Positions 25,010 to 35,779 of a stretch of DNA of 64,000 nt are shown here, piece by piece. The notes beneath the pieces are model-generated. The model saw nothing but the letters and a program-made list of their open reading frames with translations, made no database searches and was not told where the DNA came from. The translations under genes were made by a program, and so were the position numbers. The stretch covers positions 249,547,330 to 249,611,329 of the forward strand of contig JAIOJX010000026.1 of NCBI GenBank assembly GCA_022376925.1. The letters are read 5' to 3'. The stretch is from Tragulus kanchil. Lineage: Eukaryota > Chordata > Mammalia > Artiodactyla > Tragulidae. How positions within the stretch are numbered: the first letter of the stretch is position 1; the number at the start of each line of letters is the position of its first letter.

Positions 25010-27275
25010 GACACCCTTTCCTGCATTATTCCAATAAACCAATTGTTAGAAGAGACTCCAATGGAATTTCTACACCAAGTGTGCTTCTATGAAGTTTTAG
25101 AAGTCCTTGGACACAGTTTTCTGAAAAACAAACAAACTCATATGAAGAAAGCCCACCACTATTATCATTTAGTGGAACAACTTATCATCACCACTTTTCA
25201 ATTCCATAGAAGGCAGACTTCCACATCTCTGTGAAGAATAACCAGTGAGTTCTTAGCTGTATGCAGCCAATTATGTCCTCACAGTGGTTTCTATTTTCCC
25301 GCATCTGACTGATATAATGGCATAATTTAATAAAAAATGAGATTAAGAACTTAGACTGTCTTACTGTGAGCCCCAAGTTCTTTCTACAAAGAATATAGTG
25401 GCACATTTGTGAAGGTAAGGAAATTTCCAAGACGTTGGATACATATACTACCCATGGCCAACTAAAGTGTAACCTAGTACTGACAGGCAACTTGGAAGTC
25501 ATTCTAGTTCCATGGTTGCATTTTACAGATGAGAAAACTGAGGTCCAAAAGTACTGATACTTGAGGGAATGACCCTCATAGATTGTGCCATTGTGATAAC
25601 ATAAATACAGATCTTCTGAGTAACATACAAAATTTTTTTTATTTGGTTAACCCATTAACTTTCATGTTACTACAAAGAAAAAAGAACCTGGGGAGTGGAT
25701 ACAAGAGAAGAACAGGTTCATGTCTTACTTAAGGGAAGACAAATCTTAAAAGATTCTGCCCTTTGTGAAGGAAATTTAGAAGAAGATGTTAAGATTAATG
25801 CTGTCTGTCTCTTCCAAATTTTGCCAGCATAATTTACACACACATTAGTTATTTACCAAAACCATGTCTATTTGTAGAAATGAAACTATGGGTCTAACAT
25901 AGCTACCTTCTTTGGATTGAGGAAACAAGTCTGCTTTGAAATAGTAAAGGAAATTGTAAGGTATGAAAAAGTAGGGGGTGCTGATTTCCCATCTGTGCCA
26001 GAGTAGGACCCAGAAGTGGAACCTGCATCCAATACCTGGTAGGTGAGGAGGTGGTGGGTGATGTGCACACGTAAATTCCTGACACTGTTCAGGGTGGAAA
26101 CTACAGAATCTAGAAAAAGGTTTCTTTTTAAAAATCATATTTTTTTTGACACCCTTTCCTGCATTATTCCAATAAACCAATTGTTAGAAGAGACTCCAAT
26201 GGAATTTCTACACCAAGTGTGCTTCTATGAAGTTTTAGAAGTCCTTGGACACAGTTTTCTGAAAAACAAACAAACTCATATGAAGAAAGCCCACCACTAT
26301 TATCATTTAGTGGAACAACTTATCATCACCACTTTTCAATTCCATAGAAGGCAGACTTCCACATCTCTGTGAAGAATAACCAGTGAGTTCTTAGCTGTAT
26401 GCAGCCAATTATGTCCTCACAGTGGTTTCTATTTTCCCGCATCTGACTGATATAATGGCATAATTTAATAAAAAATGAGATTAAGAACTTAGACTGTCTT
26501 ACTGTGAGCCCCAAGTTCTTTCTACAAAGAATATAGTGGCACATTTGTGAAGGTAAGGAAATTTCCAAGACGTTGGATACATATACTACCCATGGCCAAC
26601 TAAAGTGTAACCTAGTACTGACAGGCAACTTGGAAGTCATTCTAGTTCCATGGTTGCATTTTACAGATGAGAAAACTGAGGTCCAAAAGTACTGATACTT
26701 GAGGGAATGACCCTCATAGATTGTGCCATTGTGATAACATAAATACAGATCTTCTGAGTAACATACAAAATTTTTTTTATTTGGTTAACCCATTAACTTT
26801 CATGTTACTACAAAGAAAAAAAGAACCTGGGGAGTGGATACAAGAGAAGAACAGGTTCATGTCTTACTTAAGGGAAGACAAATCTTAAAAGATTCTGCCC
26901 TTTGTGAAGGAAATTTAGAAGAAGATGTTAAGATTAATGCTGTCTGTCTCTTCCAAATTTTGCCAGCATAATTTACACACACATTAGTTATTTACCAAAA
27001 CCATGTCTATTTGTAGAAATGAAACTATGGGTCTAACATAGCTACCTTCTTTGGATTGAGGAAACAAGTCTGCTTTGAAATAGTAAAGGAAATTGTAAGG
27101 TATGAAAAAGTAGGGGGTGCTGATTTCCCATCTGTGCCAGAGTAGGACCCAGAAGTGGAACCTGCATCCAATACCTGGTAGGTGAGGAGGTGGTGGGTGA
27201 TGTGCACACGTAAATTCTCCTGAGCACTGTTCAGGGTGGAAACTACAGAATCTCAGAAGAGAGGAAAAGGTGAAC
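25010..27275. repeat. Tandem duplication D10 (offset 1138)
   Basis: About 25010-26120 is repeated at 26148-27270. The first copy loses several small groups of bases near 26075-26115 (compared with 27210-27265), then ~25 bases of filler lead into the second copy. Bases 25010-25364 also belong to D9, so this stretch is present three times (from 23884, 25010 and 26148). Confidence 0.94.
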
Positions 27276-27856
27276 TCAGAATAATTTCAATATACATCTG
27301 CTCCTAACAGAGAATTTTCTGTGGACTAATTATTAGCAGGAGAGGCATTGAGAAAACAAAGTAAAATGGATTGTAATATTCCCAGATGACTTTGCAGTTC
27401 TTATTTTAAGCCAAATGTGCTCACTCTTTTCTTCACACTGCTCCCTTCCCTTCATTACCTTACCCCTTTCTGGGTCACTGCACATCACATCTGAAAGAGG
27501 CAGCTGGGGCAATCTCTGGGGCAGCCCCAAACACCTGGATGGGCAGACAGAGGAGTTACTATTTCTGCATGAAGATCCACCAAAGAGAGAAGTTTCAAGT
27601 ATGGTCCTAAGCCCTGTCTTATTTTTGTGTGTTTCTTTAGTTCTTATTTCAATTTCTTCTACAGAAAAATTTTAAAAGACCAAAAAACAAAACAAACAAA
27701 AGAACATGAAAAGGCTTTGCAAATAGCCAAGATCATTTAGAGACTGAACTCTCAATTAAAATAACCACCTAATTGTAAATAGATATTCATCTCAGTAGGC
27801 AAGAACTGAATGTCTGATTTAGAGGTTATTGTGAGACAGTCAAAAGAATCGGAAAA

Positions 27857-28100
27857 GGGCTTCCCTGGTGGTCCAGTGGGTAAGGAGTCTGCCTTGCAGT
27901 GCAAGGGGCACCAGTTCAATCCCTGGCCCAGGAAGACCCCACGTCCTGCGGAGCAGCTGAACCAGTGTGTTCAATTACAAGTCAGCGCTCTGGAGTGGAA
28001 GTGCCCAGAGCCGGTACTCTGCAGTGAGAAAGGCTACTGCAATGGGAGGCCCACGCAGGCCAAAGAATAAAGGTGGATGAAAATAAATAAATAAATAAAC
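27857..28100 (+). mobile_element. CHR-type SINE
   Basis: GGGCTTCCCTGGTGGTCCAG head, CAGTGCAAGGGGCACCAG and a B-box-like TTCAATCCC, then GGAGGCCCACGCAGGCC and an (AAAT)n tail. It lacks the 3' extension of the youngest copies. Confidence 0.86.
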
Positions 28101-28177
28101 AGTAAAAGAGGCCAAAATTTAAGAAAAAGAGAGTCGAAAATAACCTTAAATTCAATGTGATTACACCCTAAAAGCAG

Positions 28178-28274
28178 TGTTTTTTGGCCACTACATGCAG
28201 CTTGTGAGATCTTAGTTACCTGATCAGGATTGAACCTCAGGCCCTTGGCAGTAAAGCAAGCAGTCCTAACCAGA
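28178..28274 (-). mobile_element. CHR-type SINE, cut by the D11 junction
   Basis: Minus-strand fragment ending at the D11 junction; the more complete form is at 29301-29421. Confidence 0.7.
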
Positions 28275-28979
28275 TCTTGCTACCGTGCCAATGCCTGTGC
28301 CCGTAGGTGAGGAGGTGGTGGGTGATGTGCACGTAAATTCTCCTGAGCACTGTTCAGGGTGGAAACTACAGAATCTCAGAAGAGAGGAAAAGGTGAACTC
28401 AGAATAATTTCAATATACATCTGCTCCTAACAGAGAATTTTCTGTGGACTAATTATTAGCAGGAGAGGCATTGAGAAAACAAAGTAAAATGGATTGTAAT
28501 ATTCCCAGATGACTTTGCAGTTCTTATTTTAAGCCAAATGTGCTCACTCTTTTCTTCACACTGCTCCCTTCCCTTCATTACCTTACCCCTTTCTGGGTCA
28601 CTGCACATCACATCTGAAAGAGGCAGCTGGGGCAATCTCTGGGGCAGCCCCAAACACCTGGATGGGCAGACAGAGGAGTTACTATTTCTGCATGAAGATC
28701 CACCAAAGAGAGAAGTTTCAAGTATGGTCCTAAGCCCTGTCTTATTTTTGTGTGTTTCTTTAGTTCTTATTTCAATTTCTTCTACAGAAAAATTTTAAAA
28801 GACCAAAAAACAAAACAAACAAAAGAACATGAAAAGGCTTTGCAAATAGCCAAGATCATTTAGAGACTGAACTCTCAATTAAAATAACCACCTAATTGTA
28901 AATAGATATTCATCTCAGTAGGCAAGAACTGAATGTCTGATTTAGAGGTTATTGTGAGACAGTCAAAAGAATCGGAAAA

Positions 28980-29223
28980 GGGCTTCCCTGGTGGTCCAGT
29001 GGGTAAGGAGTCTGCCTTGCAGTGCAAGGGGCACCAGTTCAATCCCTGGCCCAGGAAGACCCCACGTCCTGCGGAGCAGCTGAACCAGTGTGTTCAATTA
29101 CAAGTCAGCGCTCTGGAGTGCATGTGCCCAGAGCATGTGCTCTGCAACGAGAGAGGCTACTGCAATGGGAGGCCCACACAGGCCAAAGAATAAAGGTGGA
29201 TGAAAATAAATAAATAAATAAAC
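28980..29223 (+). mobile_element. CHR-type SINE (D11 copy, with a substitution cluster)
   Basis: Same insertion as 27857-28100, but at least eight substitutions lie within about 26 bp (29126-29151). The version here is closer to the usual CHR sequence (GCATGTGCCCAGAG, CTCTGCAACGAGAG), so the other copy may carry local errors or a different allele. Confidence 0.85.
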
Positions 29224-29300
29224 AATAAAAGAGGCCAAAATTTAAGAAAAAGAGAGTCGAAAATAACCTTAAATTCAATGTGATTACACCCTAAAAGCAG

Positions 29301-29421
29301 TGTTTTTTTTTGGCCACTACATGCAGCTTGTGAGATCTTAGTTACCTGATCAGGGATTGAACCTCAGGCCCTTGGCAGTAAAAGCAAGCAGTCCTAACCA
29401 CTGGATCATGAGGGAATTCCC
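29301..29421 (-). mobile_element. CHR-type SINE, 5' part
   Basis: The minus-strand tRNA head is complete (CCACTGGATCATGAGGGAA on the plus strand near 29399) with GGGATTGAACCTC and TTGGCCACTACATGC. About 120 bp. Confidence 0.74.
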
Positions 29422-30008
29422 AGGAAAGGGGATGGAGAGGAGGAATGAGGACTCATGATGCATGGCTAAGAAGTCGAAGGTCATTTGGAGTTTCACATAT
29501 TGGGCTTACCCAGAGTGGAACACACCTCTGCAGTGGTGACCCTGGGTAGACATCTGCATCTGTGTTGTGTGTGTGGTGTGGCTGACCAGCAGGTAAGTAT
29601 TCCTGCGTGTGTGAATGAAGCCACTCCCAGGCTGGTGCTCTCCTCCTGTGCCCGGTGACTGCCCAGTGGCAGCTCCAGCTGCCCTTCACTCCCACCTGCT
29701 GCTGAAGTCCCTGTGCTAATGGGATTACAAATACAAAAAGTGGAAAAAAAATTTTCGTAAACTTTGTTTTATATTAAAAAAAAAACCATAAGTCTGTGTG
29801 TGTTAAACATGAGGTCCTGCCTCTGTGGCTGTGTTTGAAAAAATAGTTTTATTAGAATAATCCAAAAAAAAAAAAAAAAGTCCAAGGTCAACATGCTTGG
29901 TGAGAAAGCAGAAGAAACAGCACTAAATTGAACTCAATGAAAACAAAGTGGTATTTCAATGTGATATTTGATAGAAGGCTAAAATGGTTCTAGAATATAA
30001 GAATGGAG
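29422..30008. other. Unrecognised sequence, locally GC-richer
   Basis: 29440-29705 is richer in G and C than its surroundings and contains a consensus-like splice donor CAGGTAAGTATT at about 29590. No acceptor or long frame supports an exon. 29750-29880 is A/T-rich with two poly-A runs. Confidence 0.45.
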
Positions 30009-30009
30009 A

Positions 30010-30245
30010 GGGCTTTCATGGTGGTCCAGTGGGTAAAGAGTTTGCCTTGAAATGCAAGGGGCACTGGTTTGATCACTGGCCCAGGAAGATCCCATGTGCC
30101 GCAGAGTGACTGGATCAGTGTACCCGCTCTGGAGCGCATGCACCCACAGCCGGTGTTCTGCAATGGGAGGCCCACATAGGCCAAAGAATAAAGATGGATG
30201 AAAAGAAATAAACAAAAAATCAATAAAAGAGGCCAAAATTTTTTT
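30010..30245 (+). mobile_element. CHR-type SINE
   Basis: GGGCTTTCATGGTGGTCCAG head, CTGGTTTGATCACTGGCCC, then GGAGGCCCACATAGGCC and an A-rich tail. It has a ~15-bp internal deletion near 30118 compared with other copies. Confidence 0.84.
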
Positions 30246-30705
30246 AAAAAGAATGGAGAAAAAAATAACAGAAGATTCTGGTAGTTTCACTGAAAAATTA
30301 AAGACAAACATTTTGGTGGACTTACACAGACTAAATATAATCATGTCAAGAAAAATTCATAAACAGCAAACTAAAATCTTAATTAACAAAAGAGAATAAA
30401 AAAGAGGAAACATTGAACTCTTTCTCAAGATCAAATATCACTTCCTTTAATATTCATGATACCTAAAAGACAAATATTGTTTCTGCTTTATAGATGAGGA
30501 GGCCATGATTCTCGAAGATTCATAATGTGCTTAAGGTTGTTTCTGCAACTATTGGTAGGTATTCTACAAAAAGGAATTTCATGGTAAATCATTTTTCAAA
30601 AACAGCTTATGCCATTTCTCTCTTCTAGAGATTAGGCTCTAAGAGTTTGTGCAGAGATAAATCTTTTTAACTTCCCTTTAACCAAAACTTATAACATGAT
30701 GAGAA

Positions 30706-30706
<1 letters not shown>

Positions 30707-30744
<38 letters not shown>
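30707..30744. repeat. (TG)19 microsatellite
   Basis: 38 bp of pure TG. The D12 copy at 31763-31800 is also 38 bp. Confidence 0.95.
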
Positions 30745-30746
<2 letters not shown>

Positions 30747-31065
30747 CTTACCACTTTTGTGAGTGCATGAATGTTCTATGGGAAGCATTTTGGAAAAGAC
30801 AGCAAAAGCTATAATAGAACTAAACCAGTAAAATGGAATTTAATAGAGAGTAATGTAACAAAGCTGAAAGTTAATGAGATCTTAGGCTATATTAATAGGA
30901 GCACACTGCCAATATCAAGGGAAGTACGTCTGACACTGGATGAACTCATGAAATTGAATGTTTACAATGAAAATGAGAAGAAATTGAACTCAATGAAAAC
31001 AAAGTGGTATTTCAATGTGATATTTGATAGAAGGCTAAAATGGTTCTAGAATATAAGAATGGAGA

Positions 31066-31301
31066 GGGCTTTCATGGTGGTCCAGTGGGTAAAGAGTTTG
31101 CCTTGAAATGCAAGGGGCACTGGTTTGATCACTGGCCCAGGAAGATCCCATGTGCCGCAGAGTGACTGGATCAGTGTACCCGCTCTGGAGCGCATGCACC
31201 CACAGCCGGTGTTCTGCAATGGGAGGCCCACATAGGCCAAAGAATAAAGATGGATGAAAAGAAATAAACAAAAAATCAATAAAAGAGGCCAAAATTTTTT
31301 T
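31066..31301 (+). mobile_element. CHR-type SINE (D12 copy)
   Basis: Same insertion as 30010-30245, repeated by D12. Confidence 0.84.
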
Positions 31302-31761
31302 AAAAAGAATGGAGAAAAAAATAACAGAAGATTCTGGTAGTTTCACTGAAAAATTAAAGACAAACATTTTGGTGGACTTACACAGACTAAATATAATCAT
31401 GTCAAGAAAAATTCATAAACAGCAAACTAAAATCTTAATTAACAAAAGAGAATAAAAAAGAGGAAACATTGAACTCTTTCTCAAGATCAAATATCACTTC
31501 CTTTAATATTCATGATACCTAAAAGACAAATATTGTTTCTGCTTTATAGATGAGGAGGCCATGATTCTCGAAGATTCATAATGTGCTTAAGGTTGTTTCT
31601 GCAACTATTGGTAGGTATTCTACAAAAAGGAATTTCATGGTAAATCATTTTTCAAAAACAGCTTATGCCATTTCTCTCTTCTAGAGATTAGGCTCTAAGA
31701 GTTTGTGCAGAGATAAATCTTTTTAACTTCCCTTTAACCAAAACTTATAACATGATGAGAA

Positions 31762-31762
<1 letters not shown>

Positions 31763-31800
<38 letters not shown>
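31763..31800. repeat. (TG)19 microsatellite (D12 copy)
   Basis: 38 bp of pure TG, the same length as at 30707-30744. Confidence 0.95.
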
Positions 31801-31802
<2 letters not shown>

Positions 31803-32022
31803 CTTACCACTTTTGTGAGTGCATGAATGTTCTATGGGAAGCATTTTGGAAAAGACAGCAAAAGCTATAATAGAACTAAACCAGTAAAATGGAATTTAAT
31901 AGAGAGTAATGTAACAAAGCTGAAAGTTAATGAGATCTTAGGCTATATTAATAGGAGCACACTGCCAATATCAAGGGAAGTACGTCTGACACTGGATGAA
32001 CTCATGAAATTGAATGTTTACA

Positions 32023-32462
32023 AATTAAAGAAGAATTAGACATTGACAAAGTTGAAAGTTCTGGAAGCTATGTCACATGACATTACTGGGGAATTTGAGA
32101 ATATTTTAAATGATATGAATATTTGGTTGGAAACGGGGCTTCTGAGAAGATATAGTTATCTTTCCATAGTTAACAGATTGTCATAAGGACAATAGTGTAA
32201 ACTTAGTTGGCATTTTTTTCGGTAGTGATGAACTAGGACTAACAAATTATAGTGATAAGGGATTCAACTCATTCTTACACATAATAAAATGATTCCATAA
32301 GTTTATCTGAGAAAATTATGGGTCAATGTGTGATTAGAGTTCTTAGATAGTCTCTTAGAATTTACCAAGGAACAAAAGTATTTTCCAGTTACTTCATTTA
32401 ATAGAGGTTCACTCTGAAAATTCCTTAGTGAGAAAGGAAGTCTCCAGTTATCAAAGTGTGTT
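32023..32462. other. Unrecognised non-coding sequence
   Basis: Single copy, with no supported feature. Confidence 0.5.
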
Positions 32463-32592
32463 CCCAGGCAATACTGGAATAGGTTGTTACTTCCTAATCC
32501 AGGAGATCTTCCTGACCCACGGATGGAACACACCACACATCTCTTGCATTGGAAGGTTAATTTTTTTACCATTGACCTACCAGGGAAATCCC
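32463..32592 (-). mobile_element. Bov-tA SINE fragment, highly diverged
   Basis: On the plus strand, CCCAGGCAATACTGGAATAG, CCAGGAGATCTTCC, TTGCATTGGAAGG and ACCAGGGAAATCCC keep the Bov-tA order in minus orientation. Many substitutions and a small deletion. Confidence 0.7.
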
Positions 32593-33126
32593 AGAAATCT
32601 CATAGCTATGTTTAAAGAAGAAATAGAATATTATATGCAGATGTTCAGAATTCAAACATCTTTAGTTACCAAGGCACTGTTCTGTTGACCCAGCACAGCA
32701 ACTCTAGTCATTGACTTTGCTTGTGACTGGGCTTCTCTTTGCTGCTGCAACTGCTTTGACCTGCCCTACAATTAAGCTCTTTCTAGTTATCAAATTATGT
32801 TCTTTCAAGCAGCTATAGAGTACTTGCTTGGTACTCAGAAGAAAATTGGGCATTTGAATTTCAGGCACCTCTCTAGATGACAAACTCACTACTAGCCTTT
32901 TGTTCTGACTTGATCATTATTCCCTTCTCCATAGTTTCCCCCTTCAATTGCCTTTAATGACTCATATGTATAGTACCACTAACTACTCTATATTTCTCAT
33001 TAGTCTTTGCAAACCACATTGAATTACAACTTAGATAATAAATCTTAGAGGAAATACCCAAGAGATTGTAATGACACTTTTCTTATTCCCTGGAATAAAC
33101 AGAGATGATAATTAAGAATCACATGA

Positions 33127-33384
33127 GGGCTTCCCTGGTGGTCCAGTGTATGGAGAGTCTACCTTGCAGTGCATGGGGCACCAGTTCGATCCCTGGCCTG
33201 GGAAGATCCCATGTACTGTGGAGCGGCTGGACTAGTGTGTCCAATCATGAGCCATGCGCTCCAGACCCGGTGCTCTGCAACAAGAGAGGCCACTGCAATG
33301 GGAGGTCCACACAGGCCAAAGGATAAAGATAGATGAGAATAAATGAACAGAAAACCAATAAAAGAGGCCAAAATTTTTTAAAAA
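33127..33384 (+). mobile_element. CHR-type SINE
   Basis: GGGCTTCCCTGGTGGTCCAG head, CCAGTTCGATCCCTGGCC B-box region, GGAGGTCCACACAGGCC and an A-rich tail. No long 3' extension. Confidence 0.86.
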
Positions 33385-33779
33385 ATGAAAAAAAAATCCA
33401 CGCTTCTAAAAGAATCACATAACACTAAAAATAGATTTCCTCTGTGTCTTTTTGTCATACACACACACACCTAAAATTTTTAATGTTTATTTTAATACAT
33501 ATATATTTAATATATGTTTATTTAATACATTTGATACATATGTAACCTCTGATAATCATTTCACCAAGTAACTAGGAAGCTGCAGTAAAATCATTTCACA
33601 GAGTAGCTAGGAAGCTAAATACTAAAATGCAAGTGGATGGACTATTCAAATATCTTTATGTGCATAACAATAGTTTTGTTAGAGACCAATATTTCTGTAG
33701 TGGCTAACTCATAAAGAACTTCCAATGTAAGTGGGAGGTTCCATGTATCTTTTTTTTTTTGCATGAAGCTATATAGAGA

Positions 33780-33900
33780 CACATTCATTCAATATTTATT
33801 GAGCAACTACAATGTGCCAGGTTCCCAAGGCTAAGGATACTGAAATCAACAAGACAGATGAGTATCCTGCTCTTATAAACTCACCATTCTATTTTAGGAA
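33780..33900 (-). mobile_element. L2 LINE 3' end
   Basis: Plus-strand CATTCATTCAATATTTATTG, then GAGCAACTACAATGTGCCAG and a trailing CAACAAGACAGATGAG. This is the reverse complement of the well-known L2 3' end (TTGAATGAATG terminus). Ancient and non-coding. Confidence 0.75.
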
Positions 33901-34269
33901 TACAGTCATTGAACAATGAAGTAAAGGAATAGATAAATTCAGATAGAAGTATGTGTTATAAAGAAAAGAAACTGGGTAACAGAATAAGGAAAAACAAATA
34001 GAGATGGGGGCAAAGAAGAGCTTATTTCTACTCTTACGGTAGACGCTAGTGAGTGGAGAACTGCATGATGACAAGCCTGTTCTTTCCCAATTTCCCCTTC
34101 AATGATATATGTATAGTACCACTAACTACTCTATATTTCTCATTAGTCTTTGCAAACCACATTGAATTACAACTTAGATAATAAATCTTAGAGGAAATAC
34201 CCAAGAGATTGTAATGACACTTTTCTTATTCCCTGGAATAAACAGAGATGATAATTAAGAATCACATGA

Positions 34270-34527
34270 GGGCTTCCCTGGTGGTCCAGTGTATGGAGAG
34301 TCTACCTTGCAGTGCATGGGGCACCAGTTCGATCCCTGGCCTGGGAAGATCCCATGTACTGTGGAGCGGCTGGACTAGTGTGTCCAATCATGAGCCATGC
34401 GCTCCAGACCCGGTGCTCTGCAACAAGAGAGGCCACTGCAATGGGAGGTCCACACAGGCCAAAGGATAAAGATAGATGAGAATAAATGAACAGAAAACCA
34501 ATAAAAGAGGCCAAAATTTTTTAAAAA
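34270..34527 (+). mobile_element. CHR-type SINE (D13 copy)
   Basis: Same insertion as 33127-33384, repeated by D13. Confidence 0.86.
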
Positions 34528-34924
34528 ATGAAAAAAAAATCCACGCTTCTAAAAGAATCACATAACACTAAAAATAGATTTCCTCTGTGTCTTTTTGTCA
34601 TACACACACACACCTAAAATTTTTAATGTTTATTTTAATACATATATATTTAATATATGTTTATTTAATACATTTGATACATATGTAACCTCTGATAATC
34701 ATTTCACCAAGTAACTAGGAAGCTGCAGTAAAATCATTTCACAGAGTAGCTAGGAAGCTAAATACTAAAATGCAAGTGGATGGACTATTCAAATATCTTT
34801 ATGTGCATAACAATAGTTTTGTTAGAGACCAATATTTCTGTAGTGGCTAACTCATAAAGAACTTCCAATGTAAGTGGGAGGTTCCATGTATCTTTTTTTT
34901 TTTTTTTTGCATGAATCTATATAG

Positions 34925-35045
34925 ATACACATTCATTCAATATTTATTGAGCAACTACAATGTGCCAGGTTCCCAAGGCTAAGGATACTGAAATCAACAA
35001 GACAGATGAGTATCCTGCTCTTATAAACTCACCATTCTATTTTAG
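34925..35045 (-). mobile_element. L2 LINE 3' end (D13 copy)
   Basis: Same element as 33780-33900, repeated by D13. Confidence 0.75.
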
Positions 35046-35259
35046 GAATACAGTCATTGAACAATGAAGTAAAGGAATAGATAAATTCAGATAGAAGTAT
35101 GTGTTATAAAGAAAAGAAACTGGGTAACAGAATAAGGAAAAACAAATAGAGATGGGGGCAAAGAAGAGCTTATTTCTACTCTTACGGTAGACGCTAGTGA
35201 GTGGAGAACTGCATGATGACAAGCCTGTTTCTTGAACACTGGGAGGAAGCATGCTTAAA

Positions 35260-35750
35260 ACCAGGGAACCACAACGCTAAGCACGACATGTTTAGGGAAG
35301 AGAGGCCACCGTGGCAGAAGCACGAAAATCAGAATGTGGTTGAAGACGTGGTCAGTGTGACAAGCAAGAGCCAGATTCTGCAAGGATGTGGGAACCTTGG
35401 TGATGAACCTGTATTTAATCTAAATTCAACAGGAAGAAGTAACTGGAGAATTTTTAGCAATAGGCCAGTAAGATGCAATTTACATTTTTAAAAACTTACC
35501 TTGGTTATTTAGCAGATAGGAATGGAAGTAGGGAAGTTATTTAGACCTTTGAAACATTCAGTAATGCAGACAAAAAATAGTTAATGATTTGGACTACCAT
35601 TGAACGTGGGTCTAGAGAAGAAAGGGTGACTGTAGGAGGTGGTGAGATTCAGGATATATTTTGGAGGTAAAGTCAATGGATTTTATGATTGATGTGATGT
35701 GTGAAATGAAAATGAGGAGTTGAGGTAACAACTTGTATACTTTCTCAGTC
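35260..35750. mobile_element. Ancient interspersed repeat fragment, family uncertain
   Basis: Motifs such as GGTGGTGAGATTCAGGATAT and ATTTTGGAGGTAAAGTCAAT resemble a widespread ancient mammalian repeat often found near L2-like 3' ends. I cannot name the family with confidence, and the strand is not assigned. Confidence 0.4.
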
Positions 35751-35779
35751 TATTTTATACCAATCTCTGCAATGCATGG

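Larger units (their letters stand above)
23087..25364. repeat. Tandem duplication D9 (offset 1146 falling to 1126)
   Basis: 23087-24233 is repeated at 24234-25364. The second copy lacks about 20 bases within 80 bp after the junction (24285-24318, compared with 23135-23195). The first copy lacks about 9 bases within 40 bp before it (24200, compared with 25330). Damage is on both sides facing the junction and nowhere else obvious. Confidence 0.95.
27177..29400. repeat. Tandem duplication D11 (offset 1122-1123)
   Basis: About 27177-28274 is repeated at about 28304-29400. The first copy ends inside a minus-strand CHR SINE and is followed by ~30 bp of unplaced filler. Unlike most other pairs, these copies differ by a tight cluster of substitutions near 28003-28028 (compared with 29126-29151). 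Confidence 0.92.
29925..32022. repeat. Tandem duplication D12 (offset 1056)
   Basis: About 29925-30966 is repeated at 30981-32022. The offset stays at 1056 all the way, including through a (TG)19 microsatellite of identical length in both copies. That is unexpected for old, independently mutating duplicates. Confidence 0.95.
32936..35232. repeat. Tandem duplication D13 (offset 1143-1148)
   Basis: About 32936-34084 is repeated at 34085-35232. The second copy loses several bases near 34090-34107 at the junction. The T-run is 11 long at 33750 and 16 long at 34893, and two single-base differences follow it (GAAGCTATATAGAGAC versus GAATCTATATAGATAC). Confidence 0.94.

Noticed and set aside
29585..29605. 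Exon ending at a strong splice-donor-like CAGGTAAGTATT
   Set aside because: No matching acceptor, frame or second exon can be supported. A single donor-like match is expected by chance in 64 kb.
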